DNA of 9,278 nucleotides from Halanaerobium sp046541575 (lineage in GTDB: Bacteria > Bacillota > Halanaerobiia > Halanaerobiales > Halanaerobiaceae), in the NCBI GenBank assembly GCA_046541575.1, contig JBKHDA010000072.1, positions 1 through 9,278 of the forward strand. The letters are read 5' to 3'. Position numbers and translations under genes: made by a program. Below, in pieces: positions 1 through 6,361 of the stretch (positions are counted from its first letter, which is position 1; each line of letters starts with the position of its first letter). The notes under the pieces were generated by a model. The model was not told where the DNA came from, searched no databases, and was given only the letters and a program-made list of their open reading frames with translations.

Positions 1-1
1 A

Positions 2-583
2 GTGATGGTTATTGTTATGGCGGTAGTGTTTGGTATGAGTGCAGGGGTTATGGCAGATGATACACTTGGTGAAGAAATTTTAGATGTTGGGCTTATAATT
101 AATCAGTATACCGAAATAGATATTAGTGATGCTATGGCAAGACCAGATGCAACAGACAATTTAGTTGAAAATGATGGTGTTCCCTATTTAAATTTAGCAG
201 AACTTAATGATCCAAATAATCATGTAATTGGCTGGGAACTAGAAGTTAAATCAAATGCTAATGTAGATATCACAGTAGCGGAAACAGTAAGTAAAAAATT
301 AAAAGATGAGGGTATGAAAGTTTGGGCATTTGATGAAGAAGATTGGGTTGTTGCTCCAAATGTTGAATTATTTAAAGATTTTGGCAGTTCGTGGGGAAGT
401 TATGAAGAAGCTGCAACAGAAACAGGCTCTAATAGTAATGGTAGATATGAAAAAATATCAAATGTAGAAGGTTTTAATGATATAGTCGCCTTTGGTGCAC
501 AAGTTAATGAAGAAGGATTTGAAGAGGCAAAAAAAGGTGAATATACTGGTGAAATAATTGTTACTGTTGAAAGTGCAGAATAA
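2..583 (+). CDS. Secreted WxL-like beta-sandwich subunit, 5'-truncated by window edge
   Basis: Partial gene: the reading frame is open at the left edge, and the visible N-terminus is the hydrophobic core of a signal peptide ending in a GVMA cleavage site (about residue 18 of the visible 193). The gene at 9045 has almost the same signal peptide (GMSSGVMA against GMSAGVMA here) and starts a few residues earlier, so the true start is probably some 15-25 bases upstream of the window. The mature protein is acidic and predicted all-beta. It carries INQY at 33-36, a GWEL motif at 77-80 followed by SNANVDITV at 84-92, and a final strand GEYTGEIIVTVES at 179-191. W-x-L followed by V/T strands resembles the first motif of WxL surface proteins; the usual second, C-terminal WxL is replaced by VTV. 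No cysteine and no anchor are seen. Likely an exported structural or surface subunit handled by the downstream chaperone and secretin; the exact family is not recognised. Confidence 0.8.
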   Translation: MMVIVMAVVFGMSAGVMADDTLGEEILDVGLIINQYTEIDISDAMARPDATDNLVENDGVPYLNLAELNDPNNHVIGWELEVKSNANVDITVAETVSKKLKDEGMKVWAFDEEDWVVAPNVELFKDFGSSWGSYEEAATETGSNSNGRYEKISNVEGFNDIVAFGAQVNEEGFEEAKKGEYTGEIIVTVESAE

Positions 584-594
584 AGTAATATATT

Positions 595-624
595 GGGCAG
601 CTTTTAAAGCTGCCCTTGAATATT
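595..624 (+). terminator. Hairpin terminator/attenuator with weak T-tract
   Basis: GGGCAGCTTT (595-604) and AAAGCTGCCC (606-615) form a perfect 10-bp inverted repeat starting 11 bases after the stop at 583. In RNA the central bases would open as the loop. The tail after it is TTGAATATTATTTATTTG rather than a clean run of T, so read-through into the gene at 652 is likely. No good promoter is visible between the hairpin and 652. This fits a partial terminator that makes more of the first subunit than of the assembly proteins downstream. Confidence 0.7.
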
Positions 625-651
625 ATTTATTTGTATTTATGGGGTGGTTAA

Positions 652-2199
652 ATGAATGAAAATAAAATCAAATTTATTTTAATAGTTTTTTTAATTTTTA
701 TAAATATGTCATCATTTAGCTCAACAATAGAAGCTATAGGTGTTCAACCTCTAGTAATTGATCTTGAAATGGAAAGAGGAGAAACCAGACAATTTGAATT
801 AGAAATAAGCCCTTCCGAGAATCAGGAAGTAGCAGAACTAAATCTCTTTTATCCCAGACAGCAGGAAACAGGCAGTCTTTCCTATGAAGAAGGAAACATG
901 GAAGAACATGCTGTCTTAAACTGGCTTGACTTACCGGAAGAAGTAACAGTTCCACCTGGAGAAGAAACTACTGTAACCGGTGAAGTTTCAGTACCCTATG
1001 ATGCTTCCGGTTCCCATACTGCAATAATAATGGTTGAACCTACTGTTGATGAGGCTGAAGAGGGGATAACTTTTAAAGTGCGTTATGCTGTCAGGGTTAA
1101 TATCCATGTAGAAGCTCCTGGACTCCGAGAGGATACTGAATTACTTGAATTTGATCTTGAACCAGGTAAAGAAGAGCAGCCGCCACGGGTAAGTTCCAGA
1201 ATCAAAAATAGTTCTGCTCTGATGTATGATGCTGCCGGTGAAGTCTCAATTAGAGATGAATCAAGACGACTGGTTGAGAGAATTCCGATCAGGAGTCAGC
1301 ATGCAGCTCAGGCAGGAAAAGAAGAGACCACTCTTTATCCAGGCTCAGAAGTTATTTTTTCTGGTGAAATACAAGAAATGTTAGCAGCCGGTACATATGA
1401 TTTACAGCTTTTTCTCCGTTATGCTGATGGACGGCAGCTAATAGAAAGAAAAACTTTTGAAATCGGAGATGAATTTGTTGATTCGGATAATATGGAATAC
1501 TTTAATGTAGATCCGATCCTGATCTCGGAAGAATTAAGAAGGGGAGGAGCGGGTACAGAAGTAATTGAAGTCAGAAATAGAACCGGAGACAAAATTGAAA
1601 TCGAGATTTCTCCAGAAGAAATAGAATCTGATTATCAGCATTCTCTGCTCGATAATTTTGAGCTGCAGTTACGGGGAAGGCAGCAGTTTGAACTTGAAGG
1701 CAGGCGTTCTGAAAGACCTGTTTTGATTGTCAGATCTCCAAGAGAAATAGAAGCCGGAGGCTATTATGACCACCTTGTAGTGACAGCTTTTGATCCGGAA
1801 ACAGGAGATCAGCTGCAGCAGGAGACAGTAAATCTGGAATTTTTAGTCGGAGATGATCATCAGTACAGTGGTGAAGTTTTAGGTTTATCAACTAAAACTA
1901 TAGATGATGAAGTTCTTTTAAGTGCAGCTGTTATTAATACCGGTGAGGTTCATTTTACTCCTACAGCCAGAGTTTATCTGCGCCAGGATGAAGAGATAAT
2001 ATATACTAAAAGCCTGGAAATGCCGGCAGAAAATGAAAGAATTTTACCTGAAAGAGATGGTCTTTTGAGAAACTACTTTACTGATCTAAAACCGGGAGAA
2101 TATACAGCAGAGGTTACACTTCAGTATCAGGGAGAAGACTTATCTGTTTCAGAGTTTGATATAGAAATAGAAGCAGCAGAAGCTGAGGGGGAAGAATAA
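652..2199 (+). CDS. Periplasmic chaperone-like protein with duplicated PapD/DUF916-like modules
   Basis: 515 aa, with a GGGGTGG ribosome site at 641-647. Residues 1-28 form a signal peptide (NENKIK, then a hydrophobic core). The mature protein is four Ig-like beta domains. Residues 29-155 start GVQPLVIDLEMERGETRQF and contain the PapD-type alternation of hydrophobic strands and the VPPGEETTV turn. Residues 162-272 are a second Ig-like domain with AAGTYDLQLFL. Residues 284-400 start NVDPILISEELRRGGAGTE and again look PapD-like. Residues 401-507 are Ig-like and end PGEYTAEVTL. The layout therefore reads as a tandem duplication of (PapD-like + Ig-like). Family knowledge: PapD and DUF916 domains bind secreted beta-sandwich subunits, and DUF916 proteins accompany WxL proteins in Gram-positive bacteria. 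Unlike those, no C-terminal membrane helix is present, so a free periplasmic location is inferred. Its stop overlaps the next start by one base (TAATG), implying translational coupling with the secretin. Confidence 0.75.
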   Translation: MNENKIKFILIVFLIFINMSSFSSTIEAIGVQPLVIDLEMERGETRQFELEISPSENQEVAELNLFYPRQQETGSLSYEEGNMEEHAVLNWLDLPEEVTVPPGEETTVTGEVSVPYDASGSHTAIIMVEPTVDEAEEGITFKVRYAVRVNIHVEAPGLREDTELLEFDLEPGKEEQPPRVSSRIKNSSALMYDAAGEVSIRDESRRLVERIPIRSQHAAQAGKEETTLYPGSEVIFSGEIQEMLAAGTYDLQLFLRYADGRQLIERKTFEIGDEFVDSDNMEYFNVDPILISEELRRGGAGTEVIEVRNRTGDKIEIEISPEEIESDYQHSLLDNFELQLRGRQQFELEGRRSERPVLIVRSPREIEAGGYYDHLVVTAFDPETGDQLQQETVNLEFLVGDDHQYSGEVLGLSTKTIDDEVLLSAAVINTGEVHFTPTARVYLRQDEEIIYTKSLEMPAENERILPERDGLLRNYFTDLKPGEYTAEVTLQYQGEDLSVSEFDIEIEAAEAEGEE

Positions 2200-3377
2200 T
2201 GTTCAAAAAAGAAATGTATCTTAAAATATTAACAGCAGTTTTAATATTAGTACTGTTTACAGGATCTGTTTTAGCTCAAGCTGAAGAAGAGCCCCAGGTA
2301 TCCACAGTATTTTTTGAAACAGATATCAGAGAAGCCCTAAACGAGATATCACTGCAGACGGGGGTTAATATAGTTTATGATGAATCCGTTGTTGGTCGAG
2401 TTACTCTAGATCTTAACCAGGTTCCCCTGGAAAAGGCTTTAGATATGATGTTATTGGCTGGAGGTTATCAGTATAGAAAGTTGGAAGATAATTTCTATAT
2501 TGTTGGTTCCCCTGATCCTGATAGTCCTATCTATCAGCGGATAACAGAATCAGAGACTATTAAGTTAGACTATATAACTGCCAGTCATGCGGTTGATCTG
2601 CTGCCTTCCTATTATGAAGATTTTATCAGGTCTACAGATGAAACTGATGATATGCTGACCATTACAGCACCGGGAAAAGTTATTGAAAGTTTTAAAGAGC
2701 ATTTAGCAAAAATTGATAATCCGGAGCCAGAAATTTTGATTGAAGTTCTGGTTACCGAAGTTTCCACTGAGGTAATCAAAGAGAGGGGAATGGATCTTTT
2801 TGGTTTAACTACCGAATCTGCTGCTGAGAATTATTCTCTTGATTATGATGGGATCTTTGCCCTGCAGGCAGCCGGACCTGCCGGCCAGTTATTATCGCAG
2901 ATTAAACTTCTGGAAGAACAGAACCTGGCTGAAATAACTGCCAATCCAAGTATTAGAGTTAGCAATAAAGAAAGTGCCAATCTCTTTGTCGGTGAAGAAA
3001 GAGTTTTAATCCTTGAATTAGAAGATGAGGATATATTAGAAGATGTTGAGGTTGGTGTCTCCTTAGAAGTAACTCCAGAAGTTAAATCTAAAGATGATGT
3101 CAGAATACAAATTTCACCAGATATCAGTAATTTTACTGATGAACAGGAAGATCAGCTGATAGTCAGAAGAAGCGAAATTACTTCAACTGTGAGAACAAAA
3201 AATAATGAGACTATTACTATGGCGGGAATGACTTTAGATGAAATTGTAGAATATGAGAGCAAAGTTCCTGGACTGGGAGATGTGCCACTAATTCGCTGGT
3301 TATTTAGAGAAGAAAGTGAGAAAAAAGGTGAAAGAGAGATGCTGATTTTCATCACACCTAAGATTATAGGGCAGTGA
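2199..3377 (+). CDS. Compact secretin (outer-membrane pore)
   Basis: 392 aa; the start ATG overlaps the previous stop and has GAGGGGG at 2185-2191. Signal peptide 1-26 (SVLA/QAEE). Residues 33-104 are an STN/N0-type domain (VSTVFFETDIREALNEIS, later VTLDLNQVPLEKALDMML and FYIVG). Residues 118-174 look like one NolW/N-type ring-building domain (IKLDYITASHAVDLL, then KIDNPEPEILIEVLVTEV leading into the core). Residues about 178-390 are the secretin core, with ITANPSIRVSNKESANLFVG (246-265), VSLEVTPEV, ETITMAGM, the secretin signature VPGLGDVPLIRWLFR (356-370) and the terminal MLIFITPKII. It is much shorter than GspD or PilQ (roughly 600-700 aa) because only one or two N domains are present. No lipobox and no cysteine. 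It would form the gated channel across an outer membrane, which marks the host as diderm. Neighbours suggest that its substrates are the WxL-like proteins rather than type IV pili or type II substrates. Confidence 0.9.
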   Translation: MFKKEMYLKILTAVLILVLFTGSVLAQAEEEPQVSTVFFETDIREALNEISLQTGVNIVYDESVVGRVTLDLNQVPLEKALDMMLLAGGYQYRKLEDNFYIVGSPDPDSPIYQRITESETIKLDYITASHAVDLLPSYYEDFIRSTDETDDMLTITAPGKVIESFKEHLAKIDNPEPEILIEVLVTEVSTEVIKERGMDLFGLTTESAAENYSLDYDGIFALQAAGPAGQLLSQIKLLEEQNLAEITANPSIRVSNKESANLFVGEERVLILELEDEDILEDVEVGVSLEVTPEVKSKDDVRIQISPDISNFTDEQEDQLIVRRSEITSTVRTKNNETITMAGMTLDEIVEYESKVPGLGDVPLIRWLFREESEKKGEREMLIFITPKIIGQ

Positions 3378-3387
3378 GGGATCTGTT

Positions 3388-4608
3388 ATGAAAAAAAATA
3401 TATTATTAGTACTGACCATTCCACTCTTAATTATAATCATCTTTGCTCAGACAGAAGACTTTGCTGTAGCTGTTAATTTAAATCAAATAGAATACAGTTT
3501 AACAGTTGTTGATTTAACTGAAGAAAAAAATTTGGATAAGAATTTAGAACAATTATCACTGAACACTGAAGAGACAGGCGAGTTTGAATTTATTTATGCT
3601 GAACCTGAAATTGGGATGTCATCTGCAGAAATAGTTTCCAATCTGGCACTTTCAGCAGAAAAAACAGAGCAGAAAGCAATAAGTATTGCCAATCCGACTT
3701 TAGTAACAGAAATTGGTACCGCCGGCTATATCAATCTCTCTGAAGAAATTTTAAACTGGGAGGAGGAAGAACTGGAAACTCAGGAGATAGATTTTTCGAC
3801 AGAATTAACTCCTCTAAATCTGACCAGTAAGGGAGAAATTGAATCAGAAGTCAGCTTTTCGGTTAACTCAGGTACGGATTTTTCTACTACAGTCAGGCTG
3901 GAGGCAGGGGAAACTAAACTGATTGGTTTTATAAAAGTCAAAGAAAATAATTTTACTGACCGCCTGCGGGGAAAAAGTAAAAGAACTCGCGAAAGAACCT
4001 ACGCTATTTATCTCAGCTCCAATATAGCGGGAGTTGGTCCTGCCGCCCGTCTGGATGGTCTGGATAATCTTCTTTTTCAAAGTCCGGAGCCGGCTTTTAA
4101 GCTTAATAATCAGTATTTACAAATTCTTTTTGCTGAAGACTATTCACCTGATCTAGATTATCAGTATCAGGCTGAAAGCAAAAAGAACATACTCAATTTT
4201 AAGAGCAGAGACGGCTTTTCCTATCTTGAATTTGGTCTGGGATTTCCAGTTGCTGATGGACTTTTTATTGATTCAAAAGCTGTAGTTGAAAATCATAATT
4301 TTAGAGGCTTATTAGGTTTTGATGATAAAATTCAGTTCAACAAAAATCTCTGCCTGACAGCTGGATTATATCCTCTGGTATTTTCAATAGCGGAAACTGA
4401 ATTTAAAGATTATGCAGCTTATGCTGAGCTTAGTTATTTACCCGGGACTTTAGTTTTTAATTTGAGTTATTTTCATAATCTTGAAAATGAGCCGCTTAGA
4501 TTAGAAACAGGATTTAAGTTAAAAAACTTTCCTTATTTTATGGTGGCTGTTACTGGTGATTCCGATGGAGTTGAGAGTTGGCTGGGGGGGTTGAGATTTC
4601 AATTTTAA
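3388..4608 (+). CDS. Secretin-fold domain fused to C-terminal outer-membrane beta-barrel-like region
   Basis: 406 aa, 10 bases after the secretin stop, ribosome site GAGGG 3376-3380. Signal peptide 1-20 or 1-28 (a long hydrophobic stretch, then FAVAV). Residues about 78-187 follow the secretin core motif by motif: AEIVSNLALSAEKTEQKA against LLSQIKLLEEQNLAE in the neighbour, then IANPTLVTEIGTAGYINLSE against ITANPSIRVSNKESANLFVG, STELTPLNLTSKGEIESEVS against VSLEVTPEVKSKDDVRIQIS, and TVRLEAGETKLIGFI against TVRTKNNETITMAGM. The VPGLGDVP signature is missing. Residues about 204-406 alternate short amphipathic strands and end ESWLGGLRFQF; a terminal F is the usual BAM-recognised end of an outer-membrane barrel. 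Family not recognised. It could be a second outer-membrane channel, a secretin partner or a pilotin-like stabiliser. The homology claim rests on alignment by eye. Confidence 0.65.
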   Translation: MKKNILLVLTIPLLIIIIFAQTEDFAVAVNLNQIEYSLTVVDLTEEKNLDKNLEQLSLNTEETGEFEFIYAEPEIGMSSAEIVSNLALSAEKTEQKAISIANPTLVTEIGTAGYINLSEEILNWEEEELETQEIDFSTELTPLNLTSKGEIESEVSFSVNSGTDFSTTVRLEAGETKLIGFIKVKENNFTDRLRGKSKRTRERTYAIYLSSNIAGVGPAARLDGLDNLLFQSPEPAFKLNNQYLQILFAEDYSPDLDYQYQAESKKNILNFKSRDGFSYLEFGLGFPVADGLFIDSKAVVENHNFRGLLGFDDKIQFNKNLCLTAGLYPLVFSIAETEFKDYAAYAELSYLPGTLVFNLSYFHNLENEPLRLETGFKLKNFPYFMVAVTGDSDGVESWLGGLRFQF

Positions 4609-4633
4609 TTAGTCCTTATCTGAGGTGTAAAAA

Positions 4634-5197
4634 ATGAAAATAAAAGCATATATGTTTCTAATAATAATGTTTGCGCTGATTTTTATAGTTAGACCAATTG
4701 CTGCAGTGAATGATCCTCAAATACTGGATCAAAATAGATTCAGTATTACCCTAACTGTTCAGGATTTTTATGATATTATAATTGACGGCCAGGAACTAAT
4801 TTTAGATTTAGGTTCTGAAACAGATACTGAAAAGGAAATTTTAATTAGATCTAATATGGGTTTAACCGTAGCTATCAATTCTGTAAATGGCTTTGGAGAA
4901 CTAAATGAATATTTTCAATACATTTTAAAAATTGAAGATAAGGAAAATGAAGGTCAGTATATTTCTCATCCCTTTACTCCAGGGACTGAGTTGCCACCAG
5001 ATATAGTATATTTTGAGCCGGGAGAAAATGAGTTTTATCTTGTCATTGCTCTGACTGATGAAATGACTGAGCAGTGGTCAACTGTTATTAATTCTGAGCT
5101 GCAGGAGCTGAATTTTGATCTGTTGGGAGAAGACTGGACAGAACTGGCAGCTGGAGAATATACTGATATATTAGAAATTACATTTTCTCGAATGTAA
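4634..5197 (+). CDS. Small secreted beta-sandwich subunit, WxL-like family
   Basis: 187 aa, ribosome site GAGGTG 4622-4627, 25 bases after the barrel gene, so the last gene of the chaperone-secretin operon. Signal peptide about 1-24 (MKIKAYMFLIIM core, cleavage near PIAA/VND). The mature part shares the family pattern: ITLTVQDFYDIII (38-50), LIRSNMGLTVAINS (70-83), YFQYILKIED (93-102), and the terminal DWTELAAGEYTDILEIT (167-183). The last motif matches the end of the protein at 7683 (EWHELTAGKYQDQIVIT) and YFQYILKIED matches its FFRYVIKAED, so the two are paralogous in fold. The W-x-L of the proteins at 2 and 5554 is absent here. Being the only subunit encoded inside the assembly operon, it may be a minor, tip or base subunit (inference). 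Confidence 0.75.
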   Translation: MKIKAYMFLIIMFALIFIVRPIAAVNDPQILDQNRFSITLTVQDFYDIIIDGQELILDLGSETDTEKEILIRSNMGLTVAINSVNGFGELNEYFQYILKIEDKENEGQYISHPFTPGTELPPDIVYFEPGENEFYLVIALTDEMTEQWSTVINSELQELNFDLLGEDWTELAAGEYTDILEITFSRM

Positions 5198-5257
5198 TTT
5201 TTGAAAAAGTATTCAGGATTACAATTTAATATAAAATTAAAAATTGTCAAAAATTAC

Positions 5258-5286
5258 TTGTAATTTAATTTTTAAGCTGGTATAAT
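5258..5286 (+). promoter_or_regulatory. Sigma-A type promoter for the riboswitch-controlled subunit gene
   Basis: TTGTAA (5258-5263), a 17-base spacer, then TATAAT (5281-5286) preceded by TGG, an extended -10. Transcription should begin near 5293, about 15 bases before the first aptamer stem. The upstream DNA from 5198 is very AT-rich and contains no clear terminator for the preceding operon. Confidence 0.8.
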
Positions 5287-5307
5287 ATAATAAAGTTAAT
5301 GAGAAAC

Positions 5308-5408
5308 ACCCTGACAGAAAAGGGCAACTCAATCCGAAAGGATAGAGGCGCAAAGTTTTCAGACCTAATGTTTTCTAAACGATGGTTGTGAAGCTACCTG
5401 ACAAGGGT
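5308..5408 (+). promoter_or_regulatory. c-di-GMP-I (GEMM-I) riboswitch, first of two
   Basis: Closing stem ACCCT (5308-5312) with AGGGT (5404-5408). Core GGGCAACTC is followed by an ATCC/GGAT stem capped by a GAAA tetraloop (5336-5339), then GGCGCAAAG (5347-5355), matching the GEMM-I pattern GGGCAAACC..GAAA..GGGACGCAAAG. The third helix carries CCTAAT (5364-5369) opposite GATGG (5381-5385), one swapped closing pair from the standard 11-nt GAAA tetraloop receptor, and is tipped by GTTT/AAAC. The position equivalent to Vc2 G20 is G (5323) and A47 is A (5352), favouring c-di-GMP over cGAMP. The terminator at 5418 is its expression platform. Confidence 0.9.
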
Positions 5409-5417
5409 CAAGCCTTA

Positions 5418-5455
5418 CCTGTCATTATATTTTAGATGACAGGATTTTTATTTAT
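5418..5455 (+). terminator. Riboswitch-controlled intrinsic terminator
   Basis: CCTGTCAT (5418-5425) pairs with ATGACAGG (5436-5443), followed by ATTTTTATTTATT. It lies ten bases after the first aptamer and before the gene it governs. An alternative pairing exists: GACAG (5313-5317) plus AGG (5321-5323) of the aptamer 5' side with CTGTC (5419-5423) plus CCT (5413-5415). That pairing would open the terminator when the aptamer is not folded, so ligand binding would be expected to favour termination (inference). Confidence 0.85.
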
Positions 5456-5552
5456 TAGCTCTTCTTTTAAGGGGTAAACCTGCTGTGAAGCAGGGACACA
5501 AAGCCATGGGTCTGGTCTTAACCAGATAGCCAGCTGCATAGGAGGAAATAAA
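5451..5552 (+). promoter_or_regulatory. c-di-GMP-I (GEMM-I) riboswitch, second of two, overlapping the ribosome site
   Basis: Core from 5471: GGGGTAAACC, stem CCTGCT (5479-5484)/AGCAGG (5489-5494) capped by the GNRA loop GTGA, then GGACACAAAGCC (5494-5505), then helix TCTGG (5511-5515)/CCAGA (5522-5526) and TAGC. This fits GEMM-I, with G (5473) at the Vc2 G20 position and A5500 at A47. The third helix is short and lacks the 11-nt receptor of the first copy. A possible closing stem pairs TTTATT (5451-5456) with AATAAA (5547-5552) and CTCTT (5459-5463) with AGGAG (5540-5544). This would bury the Shine-Dalgarno GGAGG (5541-5545), a translational switch. A competing shorter stem (TAGCT 5456-5460 with AGCTG 5532-5536) would leave it free. 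Confidence 0.85.
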
Positions 5553-5553
5553 A

Positions 5554-6033
5554 GTGAAAAGAAAAGTAATGATTATTTTAGTGCTGAGTTTGTTGTTTAT
5601 GGTGTCTGGTTTTAATCCTGTTGATGCTGAAAATAATTTAGCCAGTGATTCAATAGAAGTTAGAGTTACTATTCCTGTTATGCAGGAAATGGAAGTTGTG
5701 GAACCCGTTGTTATTGACAATCTGGACTCTTTATTTAATGATCAGGAAGCAGGAGAATCTGTTGTTATAGAAAATGCAGGAGCTATTAGAGTTGATAGTA
5801 ATGCTAACTGGCGACTCGAAGTTAATAATTTAGCTTCTGTTTCTAATTATGATATTTACTTCAGGGTTAAAGGAGAAAATAGGTGGCAGAAAGTTTCAGG
5901 TAGAACAGGCTCTATAAACGGTGAAAATGGAAGCCGTCTGCTTAAATTTGATTTAAAAATAGTTGATAGGGGAACTTCTTCCCAAAATAGCAATGAACGA
6001 GTTGAATTTAATTATACACTGGCTCAAAATTAA
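5554..6033 (+). CDS. Small secreted WxL-like subunit under tandem c-di-GMP riboswitches
   Basis: 159 aa, GTG start with GGAGG at 5541-5545, eight bases away; no competing upstream start fits. Signal peptide 1-25 (KRK, hydrophobic core, PVDA/ENN). The mature part is all-beta: VRVTIPVMQEMEVVEPVVI (37-55), SVVIENAGAIRV, then SNANWRLEV (82-90), almost the same segment as SNANVDITV preceded by WEL in the protein at 2. It ends ERVEFNYTLAQN with no anchor. It is the smallest complete subunit in the window and a single-gene unit, with its own promoter at 5258 and terminator at 6135. Two c-di-GMP sensors precede it, so its level should follow c-di-GMP, suggesting a role in attachment, biofilm or the sessile/motile choice (inference). 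Confidence 0.8.
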   Translation: MKRKVMIILVLSLLFMVSGFNPVDAENNLASDSIEVRVTIPVMQEMEVVEPVVIDNLDSLFNDQEAGESVVIENAGAIRVDSNANWRLEVNNLASVSNYDIYFRVKGENRWQKVSGRTGSINGENGSRLLKFDLKIVDRGTSSQNSNERVEFNYTLAQN

Positions 6034-6134
6034 TATTCTGGTAACTCAAAAAAATAATTAAAAAAATAATATCAACATTACTTTGCTAAAATTATAAAAT
6101 AGATAAAAAAAGTTTAAGAGAATAAATGATAGAG

Positions 6135-6164
6135 ACCTGCCAAAAAAGGTGGGTTTTTCTTTTT
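6135..6164 (+). terminator. Intrinsic terminator after the riboswitch-controlled subunit
   Basis: ACCTGCC (6135-6141), loop AAAAAA, GGTGGGT (6148-6154), a 7-bp stem with two G-U pairs, then TTTTTCTTTTT. It lies about 100 bases after the stop at 6033. The stretch between holds only AT-rich sequence. Confidence 0.8.
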
Positions 6165-6207
6165 GTTATAATATTTTCTGAAAATTAAAAATAAACAATG
6201 AAATAAT

Positions 6208-6235
6208 TTGTAATATATCTTAATTTTGTTATAAT
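6208..6235 (+). promoter_or_regulatory. Sigma-A type promoter for the BTAD/GGDEF-like regulator
   Basis: TTGTAA (6208-6213), a 16-base spacer, TATAAT (6230-6235) with an upstream TGT (extended -10). The predicted start near 6243 gives a leader of about 120 bases. A second TGTTATAAT copy at 6164-6172 lacks a -35 and overlaps the end of the terminator. Confidence 0.7.
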
Positions 6236-6307
6236 ATAAGATGTAAGTTTTACGATGATGGATTAAAATTCTTTTAACTATTTTTTAGCTATCTTTTATA
6301 AATTTTT

Positions 6308-6333
6308 AGTTTAGATTAGTTGGTTTCTAAACT
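6308..6333 (+). repeat. Inverted repeat in the leader of the regulator gene
   Basis: AGTTTAGA (6308-6315) and TCTAAACT (6326-6333) are perfect 8-base arms around 10 bases, ending 17 bases before the ribosome site. It could be a leader hairpin or an operator for autoregulation; nothing in the sequence decides between these. Confidence 0.5.
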
Positions 6334-6361
6334 CTCTGATGTTTTTACTGGGAGGGGAATA

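Noticed and set aside
734..955. Minus-strand frames inside the chaperone, secretin, barrel, 4634 and regulator genes (734-955, 3152-3355, 3868-4080, 5035-5250, 7300-7506)
   Set aside because: All are shadows of strong forward genes with recognisable domains or signal peptides.
2199..3377. Secretin as evidence for a type II secretion or type IV pilus system
   Set aside because: No ATPase, platform protein, pseudopilin or prepilin peptidase is present within the window, and the neighbours are chaperone-like and WxL-like genes.
5198..5257. AT-rich repeats ATTACAA...TTGTAAT after the 4634 gene as a terminator
   Set aside because: No G-C stem and no T-tract in the right place; the right arm overlaps the -35 of the next promoter.
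5448..5720. Minus-strand open frame of 90 codons over the second riboswitch and the start of the 5554 gene
   Set aside because: It lies antisense to a well-supported aptamer, ribosome site and signal-peptide gene, and has no ribosome site of its own that I can see.
6320..6361. Upstream TTG start for the regulator, adding 14 residues
   Set aside because: The GGGAGGGG ribosome site at 6350-6357 would fall inside the coding region; ATG 6362 is correctly spaced, and the extra residues fall outside the winged-helix domain.
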